Of a stretch of 64,000 bases of DNA, positions 23,881-34,643 are shown one piece after another (positions within the stretch are counted from its first letter, which is position 1; each line of letters opens with the position of its first letter). The translations under genes were made by a program, and so were the position numbers. The stretch spans positions 372,001-436,000 of the forward strand of contig NZ_QGOK01000003.1 of assembly GCF_003259175.1 (NCBI RefSeq), written 5' to 3'. Source of the DNA: Marinomonas shanghaiensis. GTDB lineage: Bacteria; Pseudomonadota; Gammaproteobacteria; Pseudomonadales; Marinomonadaceae. The notes below the pieces were generated by a model. That model was not told the DNA's origin, ran no database searches, and saw only the letters and a program-made list of their open reading frames with translations.

Positions 23881-25150
23881 GAAGACCGCTTTTGCTTTGG
23901 TGGATTGTAATAACTTTTACGCCAGTTGCGAGAAGCTGTTTCGCCCAGATTTAAAGCATACGCCTGTGGTGGTGTTGTCGAATAACGATGGCTGTATTGT
24001 GGCGCGTTCTAAAGAAGTAAAAGCGCTGGGCATTAAGATGGGCGTGCCGATGTTTCAGGTTCGGGATGCGATAAAAAAGCATGGTATTGTGTGTTTTTCG
24101 TCGAATTACGCCTTGTACGCGGATATGTCGAATCGGGTGATGACCATCTTAGAAGAGGAGGCGCCACGGCTAGAGGTGTATTCCATCGATGAAGCCTTTC
24201 TGGATTTAACGGGTGTGGGTCATGTGACGGATTTGCTGGCCTTTGGCAAAGGGGTAAAAGCCAAGGTAGATCAGTGGACCGGTATTACGGTCGGTGTGGG
24301 CATTGCGCCAACGAAGACGCTGGCGAAGTTAGCGAATCATGCCGCAAAGCAATATCCAGCCACCGGTTCGGTTGTGGATTTGATGGATCCAGACAGGCAA
24401 AAGCGTTTGTTGGCCTTGGTCGATGTGAGTGATGTGTGGGGTGTGGGTCGTCGTGCCACGGCAAAGTTAAAGGCGAGGGGAGTGAACACCGCGTTGGATC
24501 TGGCAAATGCTAACCCTAAATCCATTCGAAGCGAGTTTTCTGTGGTATTGGAGCGTACCGTTCGAGAGTTGAATGGTGTGTCTTGTTTGGATTTGGAATT
24601 GCTCAGGCCCACTAAACAGCAGATCATTTGCAGTCGATCCTTTGGCCATAAGGTGACAGACAAGCGCGAGCTACGGGAAGCCATTGCTAAATACACAACC
24701 CGAGCCGCTGAGAAACTGCGTGGGGAAAAACGTCTTTGTCGTTCAGTGAGCGTGTTTATTCGTACCAGCCCCTTTGTTCCTAGTGAGCCGCAATATTCGA
24801 AAATTTTATCTGCAGAGTTACCCTGCCCAACCGACGACACGCGGGATTTATTGGCCGTTGCTGACGTGCTGTTTGATCGTCTGTATCGTGCTGGTTATCG
24901 CTATGCCAAAGGTGGTGTGATGCTGGCTGATTTTTATGAACAGGGTCTGTTTCAACAAGATTTTTTGCGCGCAGACAGCGCACGGCATCATTCAAAAGCC
25001 TTGATGGGGGTGATGGACACAATCAACCACAGCGGGCTCGGGCATGTTTTCTTTGCTTCGCAAGGTGTGTCGCCACAGTGGTCTATGAAACGAGAGCATC
25101 TGTCGCCCGCCTACACGACCAAGTGGGATGATTTGCCCAAGGTTTGGTGA
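23867..25150 (+). CDS. umuC: DNA polymerase V catalytic subunit UmuC
   Basis: This 427-aa Y-family translesion polymerase starts at the ATG at 23867 inside the end of umuD. The palm motifs are visible: FALVDCNNFYASCEKLF (first catalytic Asp), LSNNDGCIVARS and YSIDEAFLDL (the second acidic pair). Helix-hairpin-helix and little-finger parts follow (DVWGVGRRA; QIICSRSFGHKVTDK). The C terminus has the UmuC-specific DUF4113-like block ending SPAYTTKWDDLPKVW. Length matches E. coli UmuC (422 aa). It acts with UmuD' in SOS mutagenesis. Confidence 0.96.
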   Translation: MNGAKKTAFALVDCNNFYASCEKLFRPDLKHTPVVVLSNNDGCIVARSKEVKALGIKMGVPMFQVRDAIKKHGIVCFSSNYALYADMSNRVMTILEEEAPRLEVYSIDEAFLDLTGVGHVTDLLAFGKGVKAKVDQWTGITVGVGIAPTKTLAKLANHAAKQYPATGSVVDLMDPDRQKRLLALVDVSDVWGVGRRATAKLKARGVNTALDLANANPKSIRSEFSVVLERTVRELNGVSCLDLELLRPTKQQIICSRSFGHKVTDKRELREAIAKYTTRAAEKLRGEKRLCRSVSVFIRTSPFVPSEPQYSKILSAELPCPTDDTRDLLAVADVLFDRLYRAGYRYAKGGVMLADFYEQGLFQQDFLRADSARHHSKALMGVMDTINHSGLGHVFFASQGVSPQWSMKREHLSPAYTTKWDDLPKVW

Positions 25151-25190
25151 ACGGTCACCCTTGCTGCGTGGCTCGTGTATTGTTGGCAAA

Positions 25191-25229
25191 AAAATACCCC
25201 CATCGTTAAATAAATGATGAGGGTATTTT
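25191..25229. terminator. Terminator of umuDC
   Basis: AAAATACCCCCATC pairs with GATGAGGGTATTTT apart from one C/A mismatch, with an 11-nt AT loop and T runs on both flanks. It serves umuDC and possibly the convergent SulP gene. Confidence 0.75.
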
Positions 25230-25323
25230 ATGTGGGTTCACGCCTGATCTAATTTATTATCCAAGCCGACTGTCGTTTTCTATGAATCGATATCGGCTTA
25301 AGTAAGCACTGCTACACTCTTTA

Positions 25324-26976
25324 CTAGGCGTCTTTTAGGCTTTCTACTGCTTGTGCTAACGCCGATTTTCTTGAGTCACAAAAAGCGTTATGAGGCAAGC
25401 GGCTTAGTATGCCCAGTTTCTCCAATCGTTCGGTTGTTTGCCCATTGGGGCTAAAGATATACACGGCACAGTTGGCATCTATCGCGTCTTTAATGGCGTT
25501 TTCGAGTGCGAGACCAATAGTGAGGTCCATCATCGGTACGGCACTTAGGTCTAATACCACGGCTTTGTAATTGTGTATGCGGTTATGGTGTTTGGCGATG
25601 GCTTTGCTGGCGCCAAAGATCATTGGGCCAGACAGATAGAACAATAATACTTTGCCATCGGCTTGATCTAATAATGCTTTTTCTTCTTTCGACAGTGGGA
25701 TGTCGTCGTCTGCATCGCTGATCGCTTTTACATTGCCCGATTGTAAGCGGCTGAGCTTTTCAATGGTCATGATGTTGGCGATGAAGACACCGATTCCTAC
25801 AGCCACCATTAAATCAACAAATACAGTGAGTGCCATGACGCCATACATAATGATGGTTGGTGACAAGGCGACTTTGTGTGCGCGTTTTAGAAAGCTCCAA
25901 TCTAGGATATTGATACCAACATACAAAGCGATGCCAGCCAGAACTGCCATGGGAATCGGGCTAATCAGTTCCGACGCGCCGAGCACCACGAGCAATAGAA
26001 TAAGCGCCCTTGTTATGCCAGCAAGAGGAGATTTGCCGCCAGACTGTATGTTCACTACCGTACCCATCGTCGCACCCGCGCCTGGCAATCCGCCAAGCAA
26101 ACCGGAAAAGAAGTTAGCGGTCCCTTGGCCGATGAGTTCTCTATTTGAGTCGTGTTCTTTGCGTGTTAGGTTGTCTGCGATGACCGCCGTTAATAGTGTG
26201 TCAATGCAGCCGAGTGTGCCCAACACTAAACCATTGATAATGATCTCAATAAAGACTGAGCGTTCAAATGTCGGCCAGTGAATAGAGGGTAAGCCAGATG
26301 GAATAACGCCGATACGGCGAACGTCAGAATCACTGAACAGAAGAACGGAAATAAGAGTAATAGCCACCAATGCAACAAGTTGCGGTGGGACATATCGACG
26401 CCAATGTTTTGGTAGGTAAAAAAGCACTGCTACGGTCAGTAAACCTAAGAACAATTCAGAGAATTTTAGGTTGAATATGAGGGTAGGCAAGGCGCTTAAT
26501 GTTCCCATGACACCGCCAGATGGGGAGGGGTGTCCTAAAAAAGGCGCGATCTGCAAAATAATCAGGATGATGCCGATGCCAGACATGAAGCCTGAAATAA
26601 CGCTGTAGGGCATCAGCGTGATGTATTTGCCTAGCTTTAGATAACCTAATGTGATTTGAAATAAACCTGCGATCATCACCACGGTAAACGCCATGGCAAC
26701 ACCCCCTTCTGGGCTGCTCGCCATCATGCTGGTGAGTACGGCGGTCATAATCACCGTCATAGGGCCGGTGGGTTCAGATATGAGACTGGTAGAGCCTCCA
26801 AATAATGCGGCAAATAAGCCGACAATTATCGCGCCCCATAGTCCGGCTTCGGCGCCGGCGCCTGATGCCACACCAAAAGCAAGCGCCAGAGGAAGTGAGA
26901 CAATGGCGGTGGTTGCCCCGCCAAATAAATCGCCAGTAAGAGTCCAGTCTTTGAAGCGAGAAAAATCAATGATCAT
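25324..26976 (-). CDS. SulP-family anion transporter with STAS domain
   Basis: The 550-aa protein begins with the SulP membrane domain: DLFGGATTAIVSLPLALAFG and the conserved SEPTGPMTVIMTA are typical, followed by some 12-14 helices. A family signature with the repeated Gly region appears as NFFSGLLGGLPGAGATMGTV. The last 110 residues form a STAS domain (VLLFYLSGPMIFGAS through ERLEKLGI). SulP proteins carry sulfate, bicarbonate or dicarboxylates; the sequence does not say which here. No carbonic anhydrase or sulfate-assimilation gene is adjacent. It is downstream of rne on the same strand but separated by a strong terminator. Confidence 0.92.
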   Translation of the reverse strand: MIIDFSRFKDWTLTGDLFGGATTAIVSLPLALAFGVASGAGAEAGLWGAIIVGLFAALFGGSTSLISEPTGPMTVIMTAVLTSMMASSPEGGVAMAFTVVMIAGLFQITLGYLKLGKYITLMPYSVISGFMSGIGIILIILQIAPFLGHPSPSGGVMGTLSALPTLIFNLKFSELFLGLLTVAVLFYLPKHWRRYVPPQLVALVAITLISVLLFSDSDVRRIGVIPSGLPSIHWPTFERSVFIEIIINGLVLGTLGCIDTLLTAVIADNLTRKEHDSNRELIGQGTANFFSGLLGGLPGAGATMGTVVNIQSGGKSPLAGITRALILLLVVLGASELISPIPMAVLAGIALYVGINILDWSFLKRAHKVALSPTIIMYGVMALTVFVDLMVAVGIGVFIANIMTIEKLSRLQSGNVKAISDADDDIPLSKEEKALLDQADGKVLLFYLSGPMIFGASKAIAKHHNRIHNYKAVVLDLSAVPMMDLTIGLALENAIKDAIDANCAVYIFSPNGQTTERLEKLGILSRLPHNAFCDSRKSALAQAVESLKDA

Positions 26977-27045
26977 TGTTTGTTTACCTGTCCGTTATCT
27001 GTATTTAAATCAATCCGTTGAAGTAATCCATCATAGTCTGTTACA

Positions 27046-27071
27046 AAAGAGCCCGCATTTGCGGGCTCTTT
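27046..27071 (-). terminator. Terminator of rne
   Basis: A perfect 11-bp stem (AAAGAGCCCGC/GCGGGCTCTTT, loop ATTT). On the minus strand it ends in TTTTGTAA, right after the rne stop. It separates rne from the SulP gene. Confidence 0.9.
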
Positions 27072-27096
27072 GTATTTTACATCAGCGTTGGTAGCG

Positions 27097-30000
27097 TTAT
27101 TCTGCGTGCGTTTCTGATGTTACTTCTGTGCTGTTTTCTTCTCGAGCGATTCGAGGGTCGTTTTTAACACGACCGGTTGATTCGCGTCGACGAGACGACG
27201 CTGCGTTACGTTTTTGCTCTTGCTCTAAGCGTAGCTTTTCTTGCTGAGCTAAAATGGCAGCGGGCAATTCCACAGGCGCTTTGGTTTCCGAAGCGGCTGG
27301 TTTTGTTGCTGGTTTGCCACGTCCGCGACGAGGTGTCCGAGTAGTGCGTGCGGTATCTTCTTCCGTATTCTCCGCGGCATCATCTTCTTTGTTCACTTCG
27401 GTTGTCTGTGCTTGGCTTTCAGAAGAGGCTTTCTCTGTCTCTACCGCAGTAGCGGTGGATTGAGGGGCTTCTTCTTTTTCTGTTACCACAGGCGTTGCTT
27501 CTACCGGTGTGACGTCTGCAGACACTTCTGTTTTCGTCTCTGGTGTCGCTTCGGTTTTGGCTTCTACGGCCGCCTCGACAACGGTTTCAGATTGCGCTTC
27601 AGGTGCATCGATTGTTGCCTCTGATGCCTTTTGCTCCACTTGCTCAATTTTTCGCATTTGAGCTTTGACTGACATCTTCGGTTTTGCAGGTTTAACGTCA
27701 GGCGTGTTGTTTTTATCGGCAACATCGTCTGTGGTTACTTGCGCTTCTTCTGATGCGGCTTCAGGCTTGTCTTCAACTGACGATTGTTGGGCTTCAACCA
27801 GGTTAGGCTTCTCTTCCGTTGAGGCTTTTGGGGCTTCAATAACGTCGGTTTTTGCTTCCGCTTCTGGTTTGGAGGCCGTTTCTGCTGTTTCTGCTTTAAC
27901 GTCAGTGTCTTTTGAATCAGATGACGACGTGTCAGCGGTTTCTACTGGTGTTGTAGAGTCAGCCGTTTGAGTGTCATCATTGTCAGATTCTGCATTTTCT
28001 TGCTGTACGCTGTTGTCTTCTTTTTGCGGACGACGTGAACGACGAGAACGGCGCGAGCGACGTTGAGGTTCGTCATTGTTGTCTGCGTTTTCGACATCTG
28101 CGTTTTGTGCCGCTTCTACCAACGCCGCATCTTCTTGCTCTTGCAGTTTCGTTGCTTCCAATGCTTCGTCTTTCAATTTGCCATTGCGACGACGATTATC
28201 ATTGCGTTCGCGTTTGCGCTCTTTCACTTCAGGCACGTCTTTCTGAGGCTGAGGCTGGCGTGGTGATGCTTTTACAGCGGCTTCCTGCTTTTCCGCTCTT
28301 GGTTCTTGAGCGTCTTGCTTGTTGCCGTTGCGGTTGTTGCGACGGTTATTGTTGTTGCCTTTGGTCGCCGCTTCTGCTTGTTCACGACGAGATTGGCGTG
28401 TAGAGCGGTTGTTTTCTGCTGAACTTTGGCTGTCATCGCGGTCTGCATTTTGGTGCTTAACCGTGCGTTTGTTACGGTTAGTACGGTTGTTTACAGGCTT
28501 GCTTGACGTATTACGTTCGGCTTGAGGCGCTGTGTTTGAGCTTGGTGTTGCACTCGGCGCTTTTGGCTTAGGTTTTGCCTCTGCACTGCCAAATAGGGCT
28601 GTGACAATGCGTTTGAACAAACTGGGTTTGCTCGCTTGGTTTTTAGCCGGTTTTGCGGCCGCTGCTGGCGCAGGTGTTGTGTGCTCTGGCGCAGGTGCCT
28701 TTGGTGCAATGCTGGTAACGGCGGCTTGAGCGCGCACGTTTTCGCTTGCTTTACGAGGCTCATACGGTGGTTGTTCCGGTGTCTCAACCAAGGTGTAGCT
28801 GTTTTCGTTTTGGGTAATGACGGTGCTGTCGTCACGAATACGTTCTACTTCAAAGTGCGGTGTTTCCATGTGTGGATTTGGCACAAGAATGATATGAACG
28901 TTATTGCGTTTTTCAATTTTAGCGATATTTGTGCGCTTCTCGTTGAGCAAGAAAGTGGCGACAGATACCGGTAAAACGGCACGAATTTGCGCAGTGCGCT
29001 CTTTGGAACATTCTTCTTCGATCAGACGAAGCACAGAAAGGGCGAGCGATTCTACGTCGCGGATAAAGCCTTGGCCATTACAGCGTGGGCATACGATACC
29101 GCTGGTTTCACCCAGAGAAGGGCGCAGACGCTGACGTGACATTTCCAATAAGCCAAAGCGAGAAATGCGACCCAGTTGAACACGTGCACGATCCGCTTCT
29201 AGGGCGTTTTTCATGCGGTTTTCAACTTCTTTTTGGTTGCGCACTGGGGTCATGTCGATAAAGTCGATCACTACCAAGCCACCAATGTCACGAAGACGGA
29301 GTTGACGAGCGATTTCGTCAGCCGCTTCTAAGTTTGTTTGCAACGCTGTTTCTTCAATGTCTCCGCCTTTTGTTGCGCGAGCCGAGTTGATATCGATAGA
29401 AACAAGGGCTTCTGTTGGGTCGATAACAATAGAGCCGCCAGAAGGCAGACGAACTTCACGCTGGAAAGCGGTTTCGATCTGAGTTTCGATCTGGAAACGG
29501 TTAAACAGCGGTGTAGAGTCAGTATACATTTTAATACGTGACTTGAAGTGCGGCATAACCTGCATAACGAAGTTAATCGCGTCTTGGTAAGCGTTTTTCT
29601 CGTCGATTAATACTTCACCAATGTCTTCACGTAGGTAATCGCGAATGGCACGGATGACGATGTTACTCTCTTGGTAAATCAAGAAAGGTGCTGGTTTTTC
29701 AGAAGCGGCTTTGGTGATGGAAGACCATAGGGTATCAAGGTAATCCAAATCCCACTGAAGCTCTTCTGTTGAACGTCCAACCCCTGCGGTACGAACGATC
29801 AAACCACCATTTTCTGGTGTGTTGAGGCCTGACATGGCTTCTTTTAGGTGTGAACGATCGTCACCGTCAATACGACGAGAAATACCGCCAGCACGTGGGT
29901 TATTTGGCATAAGAACCAAGTAACGTCCGGCTAAGCTAACAAAGGTCGTTAGTGCTGCGCCTTTGTTGCCGCGTTCTTCTTTATCAACCTGAACGATGAC

Positions 30001-30297
30001 TTCTTGGCCTTCGCTTAGTACATCTTTGATGTTGATGCGGCCATCATGGTTGGATTTTTTAGAAAAATACGTCTTGGAGATTTCTTTTAAGGGAAGGAAA
30101 CCGTGGCGATCGGCACCAAAATCAACGAACGCCGCTTCTAAACTCGGCTCGATGCGAGTGATGCGACCTTTGTAAATATTGGATTTCTTTTGTTCGCGTG
30201 AACCGGATTCGATATCTAGATCATATAGACGTTGACCGTCTACTAGGGCGACGCGCAACTCTTCTTGTTGAGTTGCATTGATAAGCATTCTAATCAT
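27097..30297 (-). CDS. rne: Ribonuclease E
   Basis: RNase E is the endonuclease that organises the RNA degradosome and matures rRNA and tRNA. The chosen ATG at 30297 gives [20 protein letters not shown], aligning with the E. coli N terminus; a GTG at 30336 would add 13 unrelated residues. Product 1066 aa. The S1 domain spans about 35-125 ([20 protein letters not shown]). The catalytic Asp residues are in [11 protein letters not shown] and [10 protein letters not shown], and the zinc-link Cys pair is CPRCNGQG. From about residue 510 the protein is a low-complexity scaffold with basic Arg-rich patches (NDNRRRNGK) and long Glu/Ala-rich stretches, ending in [11 protein letters not shown] and an acidic tail. 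A basic amphipathic membrane segment may lie near [15 protein letters not shown] (about 575-590). Confidence 0.97.
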   Translation of the reverse strand: MIRMLINATQQEELRVALVDGQRLYDLDIESGSREQKKSNIYKGRITRIEPSLEAAFVDFGADRHGFLPLKEISKTYFSKKSNHDGRINIKDVLSEGQEVIVQVDKEERGNKGAALTTFVSLAGRYLVLMPNNPRAGGISRRIDGDDRSHLKEAMSGLNTPENGGLIVRTAGVGRSTEELQWDLDYLDTLWSSITKAASEKPAPFLIYQESNIVIRAIRDYLREDIGEVLIDEKNAYQDAINFVMQVMPHFKSRIKMYTDSTPLFNRFQIETQIETAFQREVRLPSGGSIVIDPTEALVSIDINSARATKGGDIEETALQTNLEAADEIARQLRLRDIGGLVVIDFIDMTPVRNQKEVENRMKNALEADRARVQLGRISRFGLLEMSRQRLRPSLGETSGIVCPRCNGQGFIRDVESLALSVLRLIEEECSKERTAQIRAVLPVSVATFLLNEKRTNIAKIEKRNNVHIILVPNPHMETPHFEVERIRDDSTVITQNENSYTLVETPEQPPYEPRKASENVRAQAAVTSIAPKAPAPEHTTPAPAAAAKPAKNQASKPSLFKRIVTALFGSAEAKPKPKAPSATPSSNTAPQAERNTSSKPVNNRTNRNKRTVKHQNADRDDSQSSAENNRSTRQSRREQAEAATKGNNNNRRNNRNGNKQDAQEPRAEKQEAAVKASPRQPQPQKDVPEVKERKRERNDNRRRNGKLKDEALEATKLQEQEDAALVEAAQNADVENADNNDEPQRRSRRSRRSRRPQKEDNSVQQENAESDNDDTQTADSTTPVETADTSSSDSKDTDVKAETAETASKPEAEAKTDVIEAPKASTEEKPNLVEAQQSSVEDKPEAASEEAQVTTDDVADKNNTPDVKPAKPKMSVKAQMRKIEQVEQKASEATIDAPEAQSETVVEAAVEAKTEATPETKTEVSADVTPVEATPVVTEKEEAPQSTATAVETEKASSESQAQTTEVNKEDDAAENTEEDTARTTRTPRRGRGKPATKPAASETKAPVELPAAILAQQEKLRLEQEQKRNAASSRRRESTGRVKNDPRIAREENSTEVTSETHAE

Positions 30298-30770
30298 TGT
30301 ATGTGTGAACTCTGTGAGCTGATTCGAAAGAGTCACAACAGTGATAGGGTAACCATTAATAAATCTGACTCAGCATGAGAGCAAGTCATTCAGTCTTTTC
30401 TGGCGAGAGGAGTACGCGATTCGTTTACTTAATGTTAAACGCTTTCATGCGGTCGCTGCCGTGATCAATACCAAATAGTCTCTTTAACCGGTCTCGTTTC
30501 TTTGCCTTTTTACGAAACAACGCGAACGCGCGGTCGAGCAATTTAATGAGAGTTCCTTCCACTGAAGCGGATTTTTCCGAATCATGCGGTTTATTATTTA
30601 AGATTAACTGTTACAGAGGTAAGATAGGGGGCCAAAGTGTCGCTTCGGCAATTGTCATTCAATTCTTGCATCTTATCTTCGAGGTGTTTTGTTGCCTCTT
30701 ACCCTTTGCGAATGTGAATATAACAGTAAAAACTAAGTGCTTCAATTATAAAGGAAACCAATCTTAGCTT
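30298..30770. promoter_or_regulatory. rne-rluC divergent intergenic region with long rne leader
   Basis: The 473-bp gap between the divergent rne and rluC genes has no protein gene that I can support. In E. coli the long rne 5' UTR mediates feedback control by RNase E. Here short inverted repeats such as CGTTTA at 30422-30427 with TAAACG at 30436-30441 could form leader hairpins, but no detailed match to the known hp2/hp3 elements can be claimed. AAAGGAAACC precedes the rluC ATG. Confidence 0.5.
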
Positions 30771-31742
30771 ATGTCGGACTCAGAACTTAATTTAACAGAG
30801 CGTCCCGCGGTTCGTTACGTCACGATTGACGACAATAATACGGGTCAGCGAATCGATAATTTTTTGGTTACTTTTCTCAAGGGGGTTCCGAAAGGCAAGA
30901 TTTACAATCTGCTAAGAAAAGGCGAAATTCGTGTCAATAAGAAGCGCACCAAACCCGATTATCGCCTTCAAAACGACGATATCGTGCGTATTGCGCCGAT
31001 TGTTATTGCGCCAGAATCGGACAAGCCAGTGCTGTCTGATCGTTTAAAAAACGAGATAGAATCGCGCATTGTCTATGAAGACAAAGGCTTAATCGTGATT
31101 AATAAACCTTCTGGTTTGGCGGTTCATGGTGGGAGTGGATTGAGCTTTGGTTTGGTGGAAGTGATCCGTCAAATGCGACCACTAGAAAAATTCATTGAGC
31201 TTGTTCATCGATTAGACCGTGATACTTCAGGTCTTATCATGGTGGCGAAAAAACGCTCTGTACTCAAAGAGTTGCATACAGCGTTGCGTGAAAAAGAAGG
31301 CGTACAGAAAACCTATTTGGCCTTGGTTTATGGCAGTTGGCCGAAGCGCAAATTACAGGTTAATGCCCCATTATTAAAAAATGAGCTGCAATCTGGAGAG
31401 CGTATTGTTCGCGTTCACACTGATGGCAAGGACAGTTTGACTCGATTTAAGTTGGTTCGACAATTTGAGGGATACAGCTTAGTGGAGTGTGAACCGGTGA
31501 CGGGGCGTACGCATCAAATTCGTGTTCATACTCAGTATGCAGGTTATCCCATTGTCGGAGATGACAAGTATGCGCCAGCAGAGTCGATAAAAGAGTCAAA
31601 AGCGCTAGGATTTAAGCGTTTGTGTCTTCACGCGACACGATTGGAGATCATGCTTAATGGTGAGCGTATGTTGTTTGAGGCGCCGCTTGATAAAGAATGG
31701 CAAACGTTAATGAATGAAAATTTAACCGATATTTTTTCTTAG
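30771..31742 (+). CDS. rluC: 23S rRNA pseudouridine synthase RluC
   Basis: The 323-aa protein has an N-terminal S4 RNA-binding domain (QRIDNFLVTFLKGVPKGKIY...RKGEIRVN) and the RluA-type catalytic domain with HRLDRDTSGLIMVAKKR, where the Asp after HRLDR is the nucleophile. Later family blocks are TYLALVYG, GRTHQIRVH and YPIVGDDKY. The divergent pairing with rne is conserved in gammaproteobacteria, which supports RluC (U955/2504/2580 of 23S rRNA) over RluD or RluA. Confidence 0.94.
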   Translation: MSDSELNLTERPAVRYVTIDDNNTGQRIDNFLVTFLKGVPKGKIYNLLRKGEIRVNKKRTKPDYRLQNDDIVRIAPIVIAPESDKPVLSDRLKNEIESRIVYEDKGLIVINKPSGLAVHGGSGLSFGLVEVIRQMRPLEKFIELVHRLDRDTSGLIMVAKKRSVLKELHTALREKEGVQKTYLALVYGSWPKRKLQVNAPLLKNELQSGERIVRVHTDGKDSLTRFKLVRQFEGYSLVECEPVTGRTHQIRVHTQYAGYPIVGDDKYAPAESIKESKALGFKRLCLHATRLEIMLNGERMLFEAPLDKEWQTLMNENLTDIFS

Positions 31743-31767
31743 TTGGTTGAATTTTTTCGTTCTCGAT

Positions 31768-31803
31768 AAAAAAACCACCGTTTTGACGCGGTGGTTTTTT
31801 TTT
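31768..31803. terminator. Bidirectional terminator between rluC and a chemoreceptor gene
   Basis: AAAAAAACCACCG and CGGTGGTTTTTTTTT pair around an 8-nt loop; A and T runs on either side serve both convergent genes. Confidence 0.9.
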
Positions 31804-31816
31804 GCCCATTTTAGGA

Positions 31817-33718
31817 TTAAGAAATTTTAAAGCGTTCGGTCAGTGATTTTAACTGGTGACTCAATGTTCTTAAGTTACTCACTGCGCGTACAGACTCTGC
31901 AGACCCTTCTGCTGTGTCATCTGCCAGCAATCGAACGTTTTCAACGCTTCGATTGATTTCTTCTGAGACTTGGGACTGCTCTTCTGACGCGGTCGCAATT
32001 TGTAGCCCCATGTCTTGCATGTAGCCCACTTGTTTGCTGATGTTGGAAAAGAGCGTTAATACCTCTTTGGCTTGTTCTGCATTGCGAGTCGATAGATCAC
32101 GGCTGGTTAACATTTTCTCTAAAGAGTCTTGCGCGCCATTTTGCAATTCAATAATTAAGTCTTCAATTTCTTTGGCTGAACTTTGTGTGCGGCTGGCAAG
32201 CCCACGGACTTCATCGGCCACTACGGCAAAGCCTCGGCCAGCTTCACCTGCACGCGCTGCTTCAATGGCGGCGTTTAGTGCCAATAAGTTGGTTTGTTCT
32301 GCTACGGCTTTGATAACCGCTAGCACATTACCAACATTATCGGTGCGTGTTTTTAGTTGTTCCATGGATTCGCTTGTTGTCGTTAAGTCACTAGCGAGTG
32401 ATCCAATAGAAGAGACAACACCGGAGACCAGTTGGTTGCCTTGGTTGACGATTTTATCTGTCTCTGTGGTCGCTTCTGCGGCGGTCTCTGCATTACGAGC
32501 CACCTCTGCCACGGTAGAGGACATTTCGTTAATGGCGGTTGCAACTTGGTCGGTTTCGTCTTTTTGCGACAGCATCATTTTTTGGCTTTGCTTGGAGATG
32601 GTTTCTAGCTGTTCGCTGGTGGCACTTAAGTTAAGCACGCCTGCAACGACTTCTGAAATCAGCGTGTTGAGTGTTGTACTCATGGTGCCAATATTATTGT
32701 AGAGCTGTCCTAGTTCGTCTTGGCGGTCAGTGTGTAATCGTTGCGTGAAATCACCAGAAGCAATTTTTTCGACCGCTTTCATGACGTCTCTCATTGGGGT
32801 CACTATCATGTGGCGGATAAATAATGCGAAAAAAACGCCCATTAATATAGCAATGGCGGTAACGGTCGTGAGAATGGATGAAATGGTATTACCGTCTTCT
32901 TTGCTTCTTTGTTCTTGCAGTACCGTAATCGAGTCAATGTTTTTATCCATTCTACTGGCGATCGCCATGATGCTCTCTTGCGATTTAACCAGTTCATTGT
33001 TCACAGAGGGGTTGTTTTTACCAAGGGCATCGTATTGGCTTAAAAGCGAAAGCGTTTCTTGTTTTTTGCTTTCTAGTTCATTGGGAACAGATAGTTTTTG
33101 CGTATCATTGACGACCGCTTGGAAATCCGTCGTGATCAGTTTTAAGGGAATGTTTTCCTTTTTAGACACAAAGTCGTTAATGGCGAAGGTGAGTGCGTAC
33201 CAGTTCCTAGAAATGCTTTGCGCTGCTATTAAGGTGTCTGTGTCGTTGCTTTGGTTTAGTTGGGAGATGATGTCGCTGTAGTTATCAAATATTTTGCCGC
33301 GTATTGTGTTGGCATTTTTGTCTATCGCGTCCCACTTTTGTCGAGCGTCTGCCAGTACAGTGATGGCTTTTTTGTACTCAGTGAGATCTGCATCGGTTTT
33401 TTTTACGGTTTCACGAATGTCTGCGCCATCGTATACGATTTTGGCTTTATCAATGAATGCACCGAAAGTTTCCGTACGATTGATTAAGGTCTCTTTATCG
33501 GCGTTGGCGCCTGACGTCATAAAACGCTCTCTTGCCTGTCTTACTTCTGTTAGCGTGTCGTCTAAATCATTTGATAAACGTACTTTATCAGCACGGCTCA
33601 GCAGCGTATTAACACCAGATATTCCGGCTATTCCTACAATAAGAGCCAGTATTAAGACGGAACCAAAGCCTAGGCCTAGTTTGGTACCAATCAGCCTGTT
33701 TTCTAAAAACTTTTTCAT
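31817..33718 (-). CDS. Methyl-accepting chemotaxis protein
   Basis: This 633-aa chemoreceptor has helix 1 at about 14-34, a helical periplasmic sensor of roughly 240 residues rich in Asp/Lys/Thr, helix 2 at about 278-302, HAMP ([20 protein letters not shown]), and a signalling domain with the tip [16 protein letters not shown]. The sensor is of a large helical-bundle type (TarH/HBM-like) without a clear ligand motif. There is no CheR-binding pentapeptide at the C terminus (ends LTERFKIS). It is single-gene and convergent with rluC. Confidence 0.94.
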   Translation of the reverse strand: MKKFLENRLIGTKLGLGFGSVLILALIVGIAGISGVNTLLSRADKVRLSNDLDDTLTEVRQARERFMTSGANADKETLINRTETFGAFIDKAKIVYDGADIRETVKKTDADLTEYKKAITVLADARQKWDAIDKNANTIRGKIFDNYSDIISQLNQSNDTDTLIAAQSISRNWYALTFAINDFVSKKENIPLKLITTDFQAVVNDTQKLSVPNELESKKQETLSLLSQYDALGKNNPSVNNELVKSQESIMAIASRMDKNIDSITVLQEQRSKEDGNTISSILTTVTAIAILMGVFFALFIRHMIVTPMRDVMKAVEKIASGDFTQRLHTDRQDELGQLYNNIGTMSTTLNTLISEVVAGVLNLSATSEQLETISKQSQKMMLSQKDETDQVATAINEMSSTVAEVARNAETAAEATTETDKIVNQGNQLVSGVVSSIGSLASDLTTTSESMEQLKTRTDNVGNVLAVIKAVAEQTNLLALNAAIEAARAGEAGRGFAVVADEVRGLASRTQSSAKEIEDLIIELQNGAQDSLEKMLTSRDLSTRNAEQAKEVLTLFSNISKQVGYMQDMGLQIATASEEQSQVSEEINRSVENVRLLADDTAEGSAESVRAVSNLRTLSHQLKSLTERFKIS

Positions 33719-33984
33719 TATCTGTTTCCTTGATTGTTCAGATAGGAGGCATTACGGAGGGAGACTTTTATCATTTCAAATAAGAAGCCTATGATAACGT
33801 CTACGGTAGACTGTAATAATGGAGAAATATGGACAAAATAAGGTTTATCGGTTGTTCAACAGGATTAATACGAAGTTCTTTTGCGCCGCGTTCTTTTTAA
33901 TTATCGAAGAAGATGGCGGTTGTTTTATCGTTTTTGATGGCTACAATGGGCTTTCGAATTTATCTTGCCTGCACTGAGTCATTA

Positions 33985-34596
33985 ATGAGTACTGAATTTT
34001 CTATTTTATCCGCCACCTTATTGTTTTTATTCGTCATCGATCCGTTTGGTAATATTCCCATTTTATTATCGGTTATGAAGGGCGTACCGCAAAAACGTCA
34101 ATATCAGATCGTTGTTCGAGATGGTTTGATTGGTCTAATCATATTGGTGTGTTTTTTGTTTTTTGGTGCGGAGTTTTTGGCTCTGTTGCATTTGGAAACG
34201 GAGTCTATTTCGATCGCCGGTGGGGTTGTGTTGTTTGTCATCGCACTGAAGATGATCTTCCCTTCGCCCTATACGAAAGACTCAGGTCCGGTGATGGAGC
34301 CTTTTATTGTGCCAATCTCGATTCCCATGCTGGCCGGCCCATCGACTTTAGCGACGCTGTTGGTGATGGTGAAAAGCTACCCGAATGATCAGCAAGATTT
34401 GCTGCTTTCTGTTGGCGCAGCATGGGGGATTTCGGTGGTGATTTTGGCCATGGCGCCTTTATTAAATCGGATACTGAAAGAAAAAGGCTTAGCCGCGTTA
34501 GAGCGTTTGATGGGGATGTTATTACTGATGATGTCGGTGCAGATGTTGGTGAACGGTATTCGCAGTCTGTTTACCCATACATTGGCGGCCTTGTAA
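33985..34596 (+). CDS. MarC/YhgN-family integral membrane protein
   Basis: The 203-aa protein has six hydrophobic segments and the family signatures LFLFVIDPFGNIPI near the N terminus and EPFIVPISIPMLAGPSTLATL at mid-length. It aligns with YhgN over its full length when started at the ATG at 33985 (MSTEFSILSA); an upstream ATG at 33913 would add 24 residues. MarC proteins were once thought to be antibiotic-resistance determinants; their transport role remains unproven. It is convergent with rraA and shares a terminator region with it. Confidence 0.88.
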   Translation: MSTEFSILSATLLFLFVIDPFGNIPILLSVMKGVPQKRQYQIVVRDGLIGLIILVCFLFFGAEFLALLHLETESISIAGGVVLFVIALKMIFPSPYTKDSGPVMEPFIVPISIPMLAGPSTLATLLVMVKSYPNDQQDLLLSVGAAWGISVVILAMAPLLNRILKEKGLAALERLMGMLLLMMSVQMLVNGIRSLFTHTLAAL

Positions 34597-34610
34597 GCGT
34601 TTTTGGCTTA

Positions 34611-34643
34611 AACCATTAGCCCTTTAAGGAAGGGCTAATGGTT
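34611..34643 (+). terminator. Terminator of the MarC-family gene
   Basis: A perfect 13-bp stem (AACCATTAGCCCT/AGGGCTAATGGTT, loop TTAAGGA) followed by GTTTTGAG. It overlaps the last codons and stop of the convergent rraA gene. Confidence 0.8.

Noticed and set aside
27254..28835. Many long plus- and minus-strand frames opposite or within rne
   Set aside because: They lie over the low-complexity C-terminal part of rne, are Val/Ser/Leu- or Arg-rich mirror translations and have no ribosome-binding sites or family resemblance.
30546..30767. A 73-codon plus-strand frame just before rluC
   Set aside because: It lies in the rne/rluC intergenic region, has no family resemblance and no ribosome-binding site that I can identify.
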